Origin: Tissierellaceae bacterium
Lineage (GTDB): Bacteria; Bacillota; Clostridia; Tissierellales; Tissierellaceae
Length of the DNA stretch: 64,000 nt
Direction of reading: 5' to 3'
Assembly: GCA_023229175.1 (NCBI GenBank)
Contig: JALNZV010000002.1
Location: forward strand, 1 to 64,000
Shown here: in pieces, positions 27,255-35,376 of the stretch
How positions within the stretch are numbered: position 1 is the stretch's first letter
Layout of the letters: each line of letters begins with the position of its first letter
Program-made: the position numbers and the translations under genes
The notes under the pieces: generated by a model
What the model saw: the letters and a program-made list of their open reading frames with translations, nothing else
What the model was told of the DNA's origin: nothing
Database searches by the model: none

Positions 27255-27283
27255 AATATACTACATAGAGAGAAAAAATTCAA
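27255..27283 (-). promoter_or_regulatory. Promoter of the split-permease operon
   Basis: TTGAAT (27278-27283) and TATATT (27255-27260) on the minus strand lie with exactly 17 bases between. The -35 box overlaps the end of the GACGGTACTTGA element. Confidence 0.65.
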
Positions 27284-27404
27284 GTACCGTCACCAAAGTT
27301 TAAATTTTCTATCTATCCTCAAATAATATGGTTATAATTATCATGTATGTAATAAATAAATTAATGAAATATTAAAATTCAAAAAGTATAGGGACGGTAC
27401 TTGA
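27280..27404. repeat. Inverted 12-bp repeat flanking the divergent promoter region
   Basis: TCAAGTACCGTC at 27280-27291 is the exact reverse complement of GACGGTACTTGA at 27393-27404. The similarity extends weakly on both sides (CC and AAAA). About 101 bases of AT-rich sequence separate the arms. Each arm overlaps the -35 box of an outward-facing promoter. The arms resemble the REP-like sequences that accompany RAYT genes, and such a gene follows directly. Alternatively they are binding sites of a shared regulator. Confidence 0.8.
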
Positions 27405-27429
27405 CTTTTCTTTTATATTGGATTATAAT
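27401..27429 (+). promoter_or_regulatory. Promoter of the RAYT-like/redox operon
   Basis: TTGACT (27401-27406), a 17-base spacer and a perfect TATAAT (27424-27429) lie upstream of GGAGG and the TTG start at 27453. The -35 box overlaps the right arm of the inverted repeat. Confidence 0.8.
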
Positions 27430-27452
27430 TTTTTTGGAGGATGTGAATTAAA

Positions 27453-28163
27453 TTGGCGAGAGCTGCTCGAGTAAAAAATGAATACGGGATTTACTATATC
27501 AGTCAACTGGGGGCAACTGATAGAAATTTATTTACTAACGATGAGGATAGGGATAAATTTCTATCTATTTTAGCTTTATCAAAAGAGGTAAATGGGTTTA
27601 AGTTATACGCTTATTGTCTTATAAATTCCAATGAATACCATTTGATTATTGGCTCCAATGGATCAGATATTTCTAAAATAATGAAAGGAGTCAATATAAG
27701 CTATGCTATGTATGTAAATCATCCCGATTCAATTTTTAAAGATAGGTATAAGAGTATACTTATTAAAGATAAAAGCCACCTTCTGAAAACCCTGGATAGT
27801 ATCCATAAAAGAGCTAAAGAGAAGGACAATATATATAATAGCTATTGCTATTTTGATAATATTATTTCCATCGAAGGAATTCTCGACGAGGTGGATTTAA
27901 TGTCCTTAGATGAGGAGGATGACTGTCTAGTTCATAGAACAGAAGGGCGTGAATGTATAAAGTCAATGGAAGAAGCAATTGATAAACTCAATGAAATTGC
28001 CCACTGCAAGCATTTATCTGTTGACGAATTAATAATCAATAAACCTTCGAGGAATAGCCTTATTAAACAATTTAGACGGGAGTCCACATTGTCCCTTAAA
28101 GAATTAGGCCAACTTTTTGGCAATTTATCAGAATCAACCATAAGTAAAATATTAAAACAATAA
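27453..28163 (+). CDS. RAYT/Y1-transposase-like protein with degenerate catalytic motif
   Basis: This 236-residue protein's first 120 residues follow the REP-associated tyrosine transposase pattern (ARAARVKNEYGIYYISQLGA, then FKLYAYCLINSNEYHLII). The HUH metal site (H-x-H in active enzymes) reads EYH, so one histidine is lost. The region that should hold the catalytic tyrosine before NPVRA is replaced by LHKRAKEKD-like sequence. The C terminus (about residues 195-236) looks like a helix-turn-helix (LSLKELGQLFGNLSESTISKILKQ, split here as two helices). The start codon is TTG with GGAGG 12 bases upstream. It ends 13 bases before a flavoprotein gene and appears co-transcribed with it. Probably a domesticated, possibly DNA-binding protein. 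Confidence 0.75.
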   Translation: MARAARVKNEYGIYYISQLGATDRNLFTNDEDRDKFLSILALSKEVNGFKLYAYCLINSNEYHLIIGSNGSDISKIMKGVNISYAMYVNHPDSIFKDRYKSILIKDKSHLLKTLDSIHKRAKEKDNIYNSYCYFDNIISIEGILDEVDLMSLDEEDDCLVHRTEGRECIKSMEEAIDKLNEIAHCKHLSVDELIINKPSRNSLIKQFRRESTLSLKELGQLFGNLSESTISKILKQ

Positions 28164-28176
28164 GAGGAGGTAAAAT

Positions 28177-29154
28177 ATGTCATTAGATTTCAGCATTAAT
28201 TTTGCAGGGAAGGAAAAAAACAAATTAGATAGTAATACACTATACGATATATTGATTATAGGCGGCGGACCAGCAGGTTTAAATGCTGCGTTATATTCAA
28301 AGAGAAAAGGTCACAATATAGGCATAATAACAAAAAACGTTGGTGGACAGGTAATTGACACCTCCGTAGTAGAAAATTATTTAGGTTATTCATCCATAAG
28401 TGGTGAAAACTTGATGAAACAATTTGAAAGCCACGTAAAGGAACTAGATTTGCCAATTCTAGAAGGTCCCTCAGTTAAAAGGCTAAGATTGGCAGATGAT
28501 TCTCAGACAAAGGAAATTGTTCTAGACGATGATTCTGTATATAAGGCGAAATCAGTTATCATAGCAACTGGCAGTAAGCCAAAAAAATTAGGAGTACCTG
28601 GCGAAGACCAATTTGCAGGTAATGGGGTAGCTTATTGCGCCATATGCGATGGCCCATTGTTCACTGGCCTAGATGTTGTAGTTGCAGGCGGCGGCAATTC
28701 AGCCATAGAGGCAGCCATAGATTTGGCAAAGATAGCCAATACAGTTACAGTGGTCCATAGAAGTCAGTTGAGGGCAGATAAAATTCTTGTGGACAGAATC
28801 AATCAATTAGATAATGTAGAAATAAAACTAAATACTCAAATACTGAAAGTACTAGGGGATAAAAGTGTAAATTCCATAAATGTCCTAGACAAATCCACCA
28901 ATGAGGAATATACTATAGAAACTAGAGGGGTATTTGTAGAAATTGGATATTTGCCTACCAATGAGCCTTTTAAAAATACGGTAAAACTAAACGATAAAGA
29001 AGAAATAATCGTCGATAAATATGGTGAAACAAACGTTAAGGGGATATTCGCAGCAGGAGATACTACAGATACGCCATATAAACAAATAATTATTTCTGCC
29101 GCTGATGGAGCAAAATGTGCTTTGTCTGCTAACGAATATTTAAATATATTATAA
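28177..29154 (+). CDS. Thioredoxin reductase-like flavoprotein (AhpF C-terminal type)
   Basis: This 325-residue FAD- and NAD(P)H-binding oxidoreductase has the FAD motif GGGPAGLNAAL (about residues 28-38), the redox-active pair CAICDGP (about residues 152-158), the nucleotide motif GGGNSAIEAA, and GIFAAGDTTD for FAD ribityl binding. It differs from the TrxB of the glycine reductase operon. The next gene, 21 bases downstream, encodes a protein with two thioredoxin folds, so together they look like a split AhpF or a reductase plus protein-disulfide partner. The first 20 residues precede the FAD domain. Confidence 0.92.
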   Translation: MSLDFSINFAGKEKNKLDSNTLYDILIIGGGPAGLNAALYSKRKGHNIGIITKNVGGQVIDTSVVENYLGYSSISGENLMKQFESHVKELDLPILEGPSVKRLRLADDSQTKEIVLDDDSVYKAKSVIIATGSKPKKLGVPGEDQFAGNGVAYCAICDGPLFTGLDVVVAGGGNSAIEAAIDLAKIANTVTVVHRSQLRADKILVDRINQLDNVEIKLNTQILKVLGDKSVNSINVLDKSTNEEYTIETRGVFVEIGYLPTNEPFKNTVKLNDKEEIIVDKYGETNVKGIFAAGDTTDTPYKQIIISAADGAKCALSANEYLNIL

Positions 29155-29175
29155 TTAAATTTAAGGAGGAGTAAA

Positions 29176-29817
29176 ATGTCATTTTTAAACGATGAAGTAA
29201 AAGGGCAGTTAAAGGGAATCTTTGAAAAGATGAATAACGAAGTTACCCTGGCACTATTTACAAAAGAAGGTCCATGTGAGACCTGTCCAGAGACACAGTC
29301 TTACTTGGAGGAGGTTGTATCTACTACTGATAAATTAAGTCTGAAATTATATGACCTTAACACAGATAAAGAATTAGCAGAAAAGTACGAAGTAAGCCAT
29401 GTACCAAGCATAGTTGTTCTTGACAAGGATAAGGAATATAGGGGTATTAAATTTGTTGGTATACCTGCAGGACATGAGATAAATTCATTGGTAAACACTT
29501 TACTTTCAGTATCTGGAAGTGGTAGCCCATTGTCCAAAGAATTGGAAGAAAGAGTTGCAAAGGTAGATAAACCTGTAAATATCAAGGTGTTCGTTACTTT
29601 AAGCTGCCCACATTGTCCAGGAGCTGTAGAAAAAGCCCATCTATTGGCACTTGAAAATCCCAACATAAGTGCAGAAATGGTAGAAGCTCAAACATTTGCT
29701 GCCCTATCAGATCAATTTAATGTTTCAAGTGTACCAAAGATAGTTATAAACGATGAGTTTGAATTCGTTGGAAATCAACCACTAGAAGTATTTATGGATA
29801 CTATCGAAAAGGCGTAA
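29176..29817 (+). CDS. Double thioredoxin-fold disulfide oxidoreductase (PDO/AhpF N-terminal type)
   Basis: This 213-residue cytoplasmic protein has two thioredoxin-like domains. The first contains the pair CETC (about residues 35-38) and cis-Pro segment VSHVPSIVV. The second contains CPHC (about residues 139-142) and VSSVPKIVI. AhpF N-terminal domains keep only one active pair, while protein disulfide oxidoreductases keep two, so this is closer to a PDO. It probably accepts electrons from the flavoprotein encoded just upstream and reduces disulfides or a peroxiredoxin. No peroxiredoxin gene is next to it. Confidence 0.88.
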   Translation: MSFLNDEVKGQLKGIFEKMNNEVTLALFTKEGPCETCPETQSYLEEVVSTTDKLSLKLYDLNTDKELAEKYEVSHVPSIVVLDKDKEYRGIKFVGIPAGHEINSLVNTLLSVSGSGSPLSKELEERVAKVDKPVNIKVFVTLSCPHCPGAVEKAHLLALENPNISAEMVEAQTFAALSDQFNVSSVPKIVINDEFEFVGNQPLEVFMDTIEKA

Positions 29818-29826
29818 AATATAACG

Positions 29827-29870
29827 GGCCTAAGTCTTAATTATACCAAAGACTTAGGCCTATTTATTTT
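29827..29870. terminator. Bidirectional terminator after the redox operon
   Basis: A perfect 12-bp inverted repeat (GGCCTAAGTCTT / AAGACTTAGGCC) with a 10-base loop is followed by TATTTATTTT on the plus strand. It separates two convergent operons. Confidence 0.85.
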
Positions 29871-30534
29871 ATTCGAACACTTCAAAGACCTCTTCCATGG
29901 GCCTTCTTGTTTTTTCTCTATGGGTTCTATTTGTATATCCAAAGGCTATTAATGTGGATATTTTAAAATGTTCTGGGTCATACACCCCGTTTTTCGAAAA
30001 AATTTCATGTAGTTTCTCCCTATCAAAACCTTCCATGGGAGTTGAATCAATGCCTAGCATGGCTGCCACCGTCAACATATTGGCTAAGGGTATATAGGAC
30101 TGTTTAGATATCCAATCAAATAAAGTTCTTTCCGTATTTAAATCAAAATCTGATTTCTGAAATGATTTATATCTTTCTTTCCTCTTTGCCAATTCTTCAG
30201 GTGGGTAGTTTTGTATTTCATTTTGTATATACTCTAAATATTCGGATCCTGGCTCCATATCTTTTGGATTTCTAGATAGGATGAGTACAATATGGGAGGC
30301 CCCATCTATGGCGGCTTGAGCACCCCAAGCTATGGGCCTTATTTCATCTAATACCTTTTTGTTTCTAAGAAGTACAAATTTCCAAGGCTCAAATCCCATG
30401 GAACTAGGTGAAAGCCTAGCAATTTCCATTATGGTATTGAAATCTTTATCTGAAACTTTCTTTTCTGGGTCATACCCTTTACATGTGTATCTTTTTTTAA
30501 ATACATCTACAATATAATCGTTAACGTTTTCCAC
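29869..30534 (-). CDS. Nitroreductase family protein
   Basis: This 221-residue FMN-dependent oxidoreductase of the NfsB-like family has the FMN-binding opening KKRYTCKGYDPEKK (about residues 13-26), ARLSPSSMGFEPWKF and, near the C terminus, LIAFGYTNRTHREKTRRP. The physiological substrate is unknown. Related proteins reduce nitroaromatics, quinones or act as NAD(P)H oxidases. The start codon is GTG with AAAGG eight bases upstream. It follows the PPC-domain gene by 18 bases on the same strand. Confidence 0.92.
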   Translation of the reverse strand: MENVNDYIVDVFKKRYTCKGYDPEKKVSDKDFNTIMEIARLSPSSMGFEPWKFVLLRNKKVLDEIRPIAWGAQAAIDGASHIVLILSRNPKDMEPGSEYLEYIQNEIQNYPPEELAKRKERYKSFQKSDFDLNTERTLFDWISKQSYIPLANMLTVAAMLGIDSTPMEGFDREKLHEIFSKNGVYDPEHFKISTLIAFGYTNRTHREKTRRPMEEVFEVFE

Positions 30535-30552
30535 TTTATCATCCTTTCAACT

Positions 30553-30978
30553 TTATTCATAAAAATCAATTAGATTTAGTCCAGTTTCATGGTCATACTT
30601 TCTGTTTATTTTACCGTCTATACTTTGTATTATTATTTCTCCAGTAGCACTTATATATCCGTGGTTTAAATGACCCCCAAATATACCATAGCTAATATCT
30701 GACAAGGCAATATGGAGATGTAAATATACCTCACCGTCCATTTGCGAGATACTACCTGCCAAATTAACTATTTCCATATCTCCTTCGTATTCTTTGGAAA
30801 AGTATTCCTTAGTATTTAACTTGTATACTCCTACTTTTACCCTATCTACGGCACCTATGCCAGTTATGGTCCCCAAAGAAATTTCTTCCTGAACTGCCAA
30901 GGCCTTTATGGATTCGACTATTTCCTCTCCCTTATCCAATCTGACCACGTATTTATCTCCAATTTTTTTGAATTCCAC
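30553..30978 (-). CDS. PPC/DUF296-domain protein
   Basis: This 141-residue protein is a single PPC (plant and prokaryote conserved, DUF296) domain. It has LDKGEEIVESIKAL at the N terminus and the hallmark EVYLHLHIALSDISYGIFGGHL (about residues 84-105) with histidines positioned as a metal site. These proteins trimerise. Some bind DNA through AT-hooks, but none is seen here. The start codon is GTG preceded by GGAGGGG. Its leader can form a nested hairpin (30996-31046). It precedes the nitroreductase gene and is probably co-transcribed with it. Confidence 0.85.
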   Translation of the reverse strand: MEFKKIGDKYVVRLDKGEEIVESIKALAVQEEISLGTITGIGAVDRVKVGVYKLNTKEYFSKEYEGDMEIVNLAGSISQMDGEVYLHLHIALSDISYGIFGGHLNHGYISATGEIIIQSIDGKINRKYDHETGLNLIDFYE

Positions 30979-30995
30979 AAAATACCCCCCTCCAA

Positions 30996-31046
30996 GATTA
31001 TTCGATTACCTCAAGTTTTTTATACCCAAGGTTTCTTGGAATAATC
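30996..31046 (-). promoter_or_regulatory. Structured leader of the PPC-domain gene (candidate)
   Basis: An outer 8-bp stem (GATTATTC at 30996-31003 with GAATAATC at 31039-31046) encloses a CCAAG/CTTGG hairpin (31026-31039) just before the ribosome binding site. It may regulate translation. No known riboswitch class is recognised. Confidence 0.3.
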
Positions 31047-31060
31047 ATCCTTAATAACTA

Positions 31061-31083
31061 AAACCTCTTGTAAAAAGAGGTTT
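31061..31083 (-). terminator. Terminator of ssrA
   Basis: A 9-bp perfect stem (AAACCTCTT / AAGAGGTTT) with a 5-base loop lies 33 bases downstream of the tmRNA 3' end. The T-run after it is weak (TAGTTATT). Confidence 0.6.
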
Positions 31084-31115
31084 AAATTATATGAGTATTC
31101 AATTTTAAATATGTA

Positions 31116-31464
31116 TGGAGATGGCGGGTGTCGAACCCGCGTCCGAAAACATTTCCTGAGGAGTCTCTCCGAGTGCAGTCAGTAATTTATCATTCCCTCC
31201 ACCTGACCCCTACTGACAAGGTTCAAGCTTCAGTAGCTTCATAGATTCCGTTCCACAGTCAAAGCTTTCCATGGCTCGGTTCCCCACTATAATGACGTTC
31301 TATTCCAAGTCGTGGGACTCTCGGGTAGAACGAGCAGCTTTAACTAAGCTGCAAATGCGTAATTATCGTTTGCGTTTAATTTAGTTTGCCACTTTTAACG
31401 TTGTTTGGCGACAACGACTCGCTACTCCTGATTCCATATCCCCGTCGAAACCAAATTCATCCCC
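31116..31464 (-). ncRNA. ssrA: Transfer-messenger RNA (tmRNA)
   Basis: About 349 bases. The 5' end GGGGATG pairs with CATCTCC at the 3' end as a tRNA-like acceptor stem, the T-arm motif GGGTTCGACACCC is present, and the 5' part contains the conserved GGTTTCGACGGGG. The 3' CCA is not encoded. The tag reading frame gives ANDNYAFAA followed by TAG, close to the usual ANDNYALAA degron with a Phe for Leu. Its partner smpB is 78 bases upstream. tmRNA rescues stalled ribosomes and tags the products for proteolysis. Confidence 0.96.
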
Positions 31465-31541
31465 AATTATTATTGGCAATTAATTATAGCAGATTTTTAA
31501 CTTTTTGTCAATTCTACTAAGCCAAAGAGCTCTAAACAGCT

Positions 31542-32006
31542 CTACTGATACTTTTCTGAAGAATGCTGGAGCATTCTCCTTTCGGCATCTCTCTTTGCTA
31601 TATCCTCTCTCTTGTCATAGAGTTTTTTACCCTTTGCTATGGCTAGTTCTACCTTAACTAGTCCACCTTTTATATATATGGATAGGGGAATCAAAGTATA
31701 ACCTTTTTGTGTAGTTGCTATCATTAATTTTCTAATTTCACTTTTATGAAGCAAAAGTTTTCGCTTTCTAATGGGATCCACATTGTATATATTACCTTGC
31801 TCGTAGGGGCTGATATGCATGTTGTTTACAAAAACTTCACCTTTCTCAATTGATGCATAGCTTTCTTTTATATTAATTTTGCCCTGCCTAATGGATTTTA
31901 CTTCTGTGCCAGTCAAGGCTATTCCCGCCTCTAAAGTATCTTCTATAAAAAATTCATGTCTTGCCTTCCTATTAGTAGCTATTGTTTTTGAGTCCTGTTT
32001 TTTCAT
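31542..32006 (-). CDS. smpB: SsrA-binding protein
   Basis: SmpB binds tmRNA and delivers it to stalled ribosomes. The 154-residue protein has the family segments NRKARHEFFIEDTLEAGI near the N terminus, LTGTEVKSIR, PYEQGNIYNVDPIRKRKLLLH and the basic C-terminal tail YDKREDIAKRDAERRMLQ that inserts in the mRNA channel. The start at 32006 (MKKQDSK) has GGTGAG upstream. A longer frame from 32069 adds non-homologous residues and lacks support. The gene sits between rnr and ssrA, as in many Clostridia. Confidence 0.96.
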   Translation of the reverse strand: MKKQDSKTIATNRKARHEFFIEDTLEAGIALTGTEVKSIRQGKINIKESYASIEKGEVFVNNMHISPYEQGNIYNVDPIRKRKLLLHKSEIRKLMIATTQKGYTLIPLSIYIKGGLVKVELAIAKGKKLYDKREDIAKRDAERRMLQHSSEKYQ

Positions 32007-32070
32007 ATTCTCACCACATTTCACTTTTCTGTACCTTAGTTTAGCAAATATCCAAACTGGTGTCAACAAC

Positions 32071-34179
32071 CTAGATTAGCTCAAAATCAATATTTCTACT
32101 TACTGGATTTGCATTTAATACCCTAATTTTTACAGCATCACCTAGATGGTATATTTTTTTTGTTCTTTCGCCGATTATATGATATTTTTCCTCATCAAAA
32201 TTATAGTAATCGTCTAACATATTGGTAAAATGAACTAAGCCTTCGATTGTATTTTCCAGTTGAACAAATAATCCAAAGTTTGTCAATGAAGATATAATCC
32301 CTTCAAATTCTTCCCCTATATACTTAACCATATATTGGGCCTTTTTCATATCTTCCACTTCTCTTTCGGCTTCTTCCGCCCTTCTTTCTGTCATTGAGGT
32401 GTGATCGGCTACTTCTGGCAATCTCACTTCAAGACCGTCAATAATTTGTTTATTTAACTTTCCATTTAAATAATACTTTATTATTCTGTGTATCATCAAA
32501 TCAGGATACCTTCTAATAGGTGCTGTAAAGTGTGAATAGTATTTGGCAGCCAATCCAAAATGTTCGTCTGCTTCGCTGCTGTATTTGGCTTTTTTCAAAG
32601 ACCTTAGCATTAAAGTGCTTATTAGGGTCTCTTCCTTTGTACCTTTAATATCCTTAGTTAGCCGCTGTAACTCCTTTGGATGTATTTCCTGCCCCCTTAG
32701 GGAATAACCAAAATTGTGTATTAATTTATTAAAACTTGACATCTTTTCCGGCGAAGGTTCTTCATGTATCCTATATAAAAATGGTAGCTCTGCCCAGAAA
32801 AACCTTTCCGCTACAGTTTCATTGCAGACTAACATAAATTCTTCTATTAGTCTATTGGCAATTCTCCTGTCTTCTTTCCTGATTTCAAGGGGTATTCCCT
32901 TTTCATCTAAAATTATCTTTGTTTCTGGAAATTCAAAGTCGATACTCCCTCTTTTTTCTCTCTTAGAATACAAGATATCACATAATTCTTCCATGAGTTT
33001 TAAGTCGCTGCTTACATTTGATAGTTCTTCCCTTACCTTTGAATCATTGTCTTCTAAGAATTCAGAAACACTATCATAGACAAGCCTTTCCTTACTGTTT
33101 ATTACTCCCTCTACAATCTCATGGTCGACAACCTTCCCATTTTTATCTATTTCCATAAGTACTGATAGGGTTAATCTATCTACTCCTGGATTTAATGAGC
33201 AAATTCCATTGGATAGTTCTTTTGGAAGCATAGGTATTACTCTGTCTATTAGGTACACAGAATTCCCCCTATTTAAGGCTTCTTTATCCAATGGGGAACG
33301 TTCCCTTACATAATGGGATACATCTGCAATATGAATTCCGAGATAATAATTGCCATTATCCTTCATTTCAATTGATACGGCATCGTCCAGGTCTTTGGCG
33401 TCAAATCCGTCTATGGTAAATGTATTCAAATGTCTTAAATCTACTCTGTTTTTGATTTCTTCCACATTTACCTCTTGCGAAGCACTTTTTGCCGCAGTTT
33501 GAACTACATCTGGAAATTCCTCCGGCAAATCAAATTGCCTAATGACGGACAGTATATCTGTTCCTTTTTCGCTTAAATATCCTAATATCTCAATTACTTT
33601 TCCCTCAGGGCTTCTCCGAAGCTCGGGATATTTAGTTATTTCAACAACTACTTTTTGCTTTGATTTTGCATTTAAAGTGCTGGATTTTGGGATGAATATA
33701 TCGTATCCTATTCTATTATCGTCAGGTACGACAAATCCAAAGCTTTGATTGTCTTCAAAGGTGCCGACTATGGCCCTTTTATTTCTCTCTAAAATTTTGA
33801 GTACTTCTCCTTCTTCCCTTCTGTCGCCTTGTCCCCTTCTTGTAATATTTACTATAACTTTATCCCCATGCATGGCTCCATTCATGTTTTCGCCAGGGAT
33901 AAATATATCATCCCTTTCTTTTATCTTGGGGATGAGGAACCCAAAGCCTCTTTCATTTCCTTCTATATTGCCTACAACCAAATAGTCGTTATCAATTAGG
34001 ACATATTTTTCATTTTTTGTCCTAATCACGACCCCTTCTCTTTCTAACCCTTCTAATATATTGAAGAAATCTTTAAATTCCTTCTGTCCTAAGTTAAAAT
34101 AAATCGCCAGTTCCTCTTTTAGCTTTGGTTTGTATTTTTTCCCTTTCATTACTTCTATTATATCTTCTCTGATGCTCAT
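32071..34179 (-). CDS. rnr: Ribonuclease R
   Basis: RNase R is a processive 3'-5' exoribonuclease that degrades structured RNA and, with SmpB/tmRNA, non-stop messages. The protein of about 702 residues has an N-terminal helix-turn-helix-like region, two cold-shock domains (for example VVGNIEGNERGFGFLIP), the catalytic RNB domain with DGFDAKDLDDAVSIE (metal-binding aspartates, about residues 260-270) and a C-terminal S1 domain (EEFEGIISSLTNFGLFVQL). An ATG three codons upstream (34188) lies inside the Shine-Dalgarno region, so 34179 is preferred. smpB and ssrA follow. Confidence 0.95.
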   Translation of the reverse strand: MSIREDIIEVMKGKKYKPKLKEELAIYFNLGQKEFKDFFNILEGLEREGVVIRTKNEKYVLIDNDYLVVGNIEGNERGFGFLIPKIKERDDIFIPGENMNGAMHGDKVIVNITRRGQGDRREEGEVLKILERNKRAIVGTFEDNQSFGFVVPDDNRIGYDIFIPKSSTLNAKSKQKVVVEITKYPELRRSPEGKVIEILGYLSEKGTDILSVIRQFDLPEEFPDVVQTAAKSASQEVNVEEIKNRVDLRHLNTFTIDGFDAKDLDDAVSIEMKDNGNYYLGIHIADVSHYVRERSPLDKEALNRGNSVYLIDRVIPMLPKELSNGICSLNPGVDRLTLSVLMEIDKNGKVVDHEIVEGVINSKERLVYDSVSEFLEDNDSKVREELSNVSSDLKLMEELCDILYSKREKRGSIDFEFPETKIILDEKGIPLEIRKEDRRIANRLIEEFMLVCNETVAERFFWAELPFLYRIHEEPSPEKMSSFNKLIHNFGYSLRGQEIHPKELQRLTKDIKGTKEETLISTLMLRSLKKAKYSSEADEHFGLAAKYYSHFTAPIRRYPDLMIHRIIKYYLNGKLNKQIIDGLEVRLPEVADHTSMTERRAEEAEREVEDMKKAQYMVKYIGEEFEGIISSLTNFGLFVQLENTIEGLVHFTNMLDDYYNFDEEKYHIIGERTKKIYHLGDAVKIRVLNANPVSRNIDFELI

Positions 34180-34205
34180 TTCGTTCATCCCCTCGTTATT
34201 CCATC

Positions 34206-35363
34206 TTATTTCACCTTTGCACCGTATTGGGTCCTACTCAATAAGTTTGCCTCATAAGAATGCATATTTTCCTTTTTATCCTTGTGAACCATAATAGCTA
34301 TGTCGATTAATTCGTCTATTAGTTTGCTAAAGGGATAGCCCCTGCCCTCCCATAAATAAAAGGATATGGAGCCAGGTAAAGTATTTATTTCATTTATATA
34401 TACATTATTTTTCTCATCTAATAAAAAGTCAATTCTAGATACTCCTTTGGCATCTATGGTCATAAAAGCCTTTTTAGCTAATTCCTCAATTCTATCTCTT
34501 ATAGCATCTTCTATTTCTGCCGGTATTCTCTTCTTTTCATTTCCTTTACCTTTCGTATTAGACCCTAAGTATTTGTCTTCAAATGTTAGTATCTCTTCCC
34601 AACCTATAGGCTCCTCACACAAAGAAGTAATTACCTTATCGTCATAGCCTAATACTGCACAGTTTATTTCCCTTGGCCTTTCTACAGCTTTTTCTACGAG
34701 GATTTTTCTATCATATCTAATGGCAACTTCTATGGCATCCATCAATTCATTTCTATTCTTCGCCTTGGATATGCCTATACTAGACCCTAAATTTGCAGGC
34801 TTCACAAAAAGGGGATAGGACAATTTCTCCTCTATCCTATCTAATATATCATGACTTCCGTCATTCCACTTTGCCCTATAAAACCACATATAGTCAACTA
34901 CGGGGAGTTCATTGGCTTTGTATACATCCTTCATCAGTATCTTATCCATTCCAACGGAAGAGCCTAAGACCCCACATCCCGTATATGGTATATCCATAAG
35001 TTCGAATATTCCCTGGACAGTACCATCTTCTCCATTCATTCCGTGAAATGCAGGAAAAGCTATGTCTATTTGATTTAAGATTTTCTTCCCAAATAAACCT
35101 TGGTTTTTAGGGCTTGCATAAATATTGTTGTCCCCATAGTTGTGAGATATTAAAATCTCCTGTGTATCCTTAAAATTGTTGTCTTTATAGTTTTTAAAAT
35201 TTAGTAAACCACTGCCGGTTAACCACCTGCCATCCTTATCTACGTAAATAGGTATGATTTCATACTTTGACTTATCCATATTTTCGATAATTTGCATACC
35301 CGTTATTATAGATACCTCATGCTCTACACTTCTTCCACCAAATAGTACAGCAACCTTCTTCAT
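34206..35363 (-). CDS. ddl: D-alanine--D-alanine ligase
   Basis: Ddl joins two D-alanines for peptidoglycan precursors. The 385-residue ATP-grasp protein begins KKVAVLFGGRSVEHEVSII and contains FHGMNGEDGTVQGIFELMDIPYTG, KPANLGSSIGISKA and the C-terminal metal-binding INEINTLPGSISFY. The start at 35363 has GGAGG upstream and the family N terminus. A longer frame to 35480 overlaps murF and is rejected. The murF-type ligase that would use its product ends 13 bases upstream, so the two probably act in sequence from one transcript. Confidence 0.95.
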   Translation of the reverse strand: MKKVAVLFGGRSVEHEVSIITGMQIIENMDKSKYEIIPIYVDKDGRWLTGSGLLNFKNYKDNNFKDTQEILISHNYGDNNIYASPKNQGLFGKKILNQIDIAFPAFHGMNGEDGTVQGIFELMDIPYTGCGVLGSSVGMDKILMKDVYKANELPVVDYMWFYRAKWNDGSHDILDRIEEKLSYPLFVKPANLGSSIGISKAKNRNELMDAIEVAIRYDRKILVEKAVERPREINCAVLGYDDKVITSLCEEPIGWEEILTFEDKYLGSNTKGKGNEKKRIPAEIEDAIRDRIEELAKKAFMTIDAKGVSRIDFLLDEKNNVYINEINTLPGSISFYLWEGRGYPFSKLIDELIDIAIMVHKDKKENMHSYEANLLSRTQYGAKVK

Positions 35364-35376
35364 TTTCAAAGCCTCC

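Noticed and set aside
27280..27404. CRISPR-like or IS terminal repeat
   Set aside because: Only one inverted pair exists, there is no transposase between the arms, no target duplication is visible and no array periodicity appears.
27932..28183. 83-codon minus-strand frame opposite the RAYT-like gene
   Set aside because: It is antisense to a coding frame that has a strong promoter and ribosome binding site.
32007..32069. N-terminal extension of smpB
   Set aside because: It is not conserved in the family, and a suitable ribosome binding site precedes the ATG at 32006.
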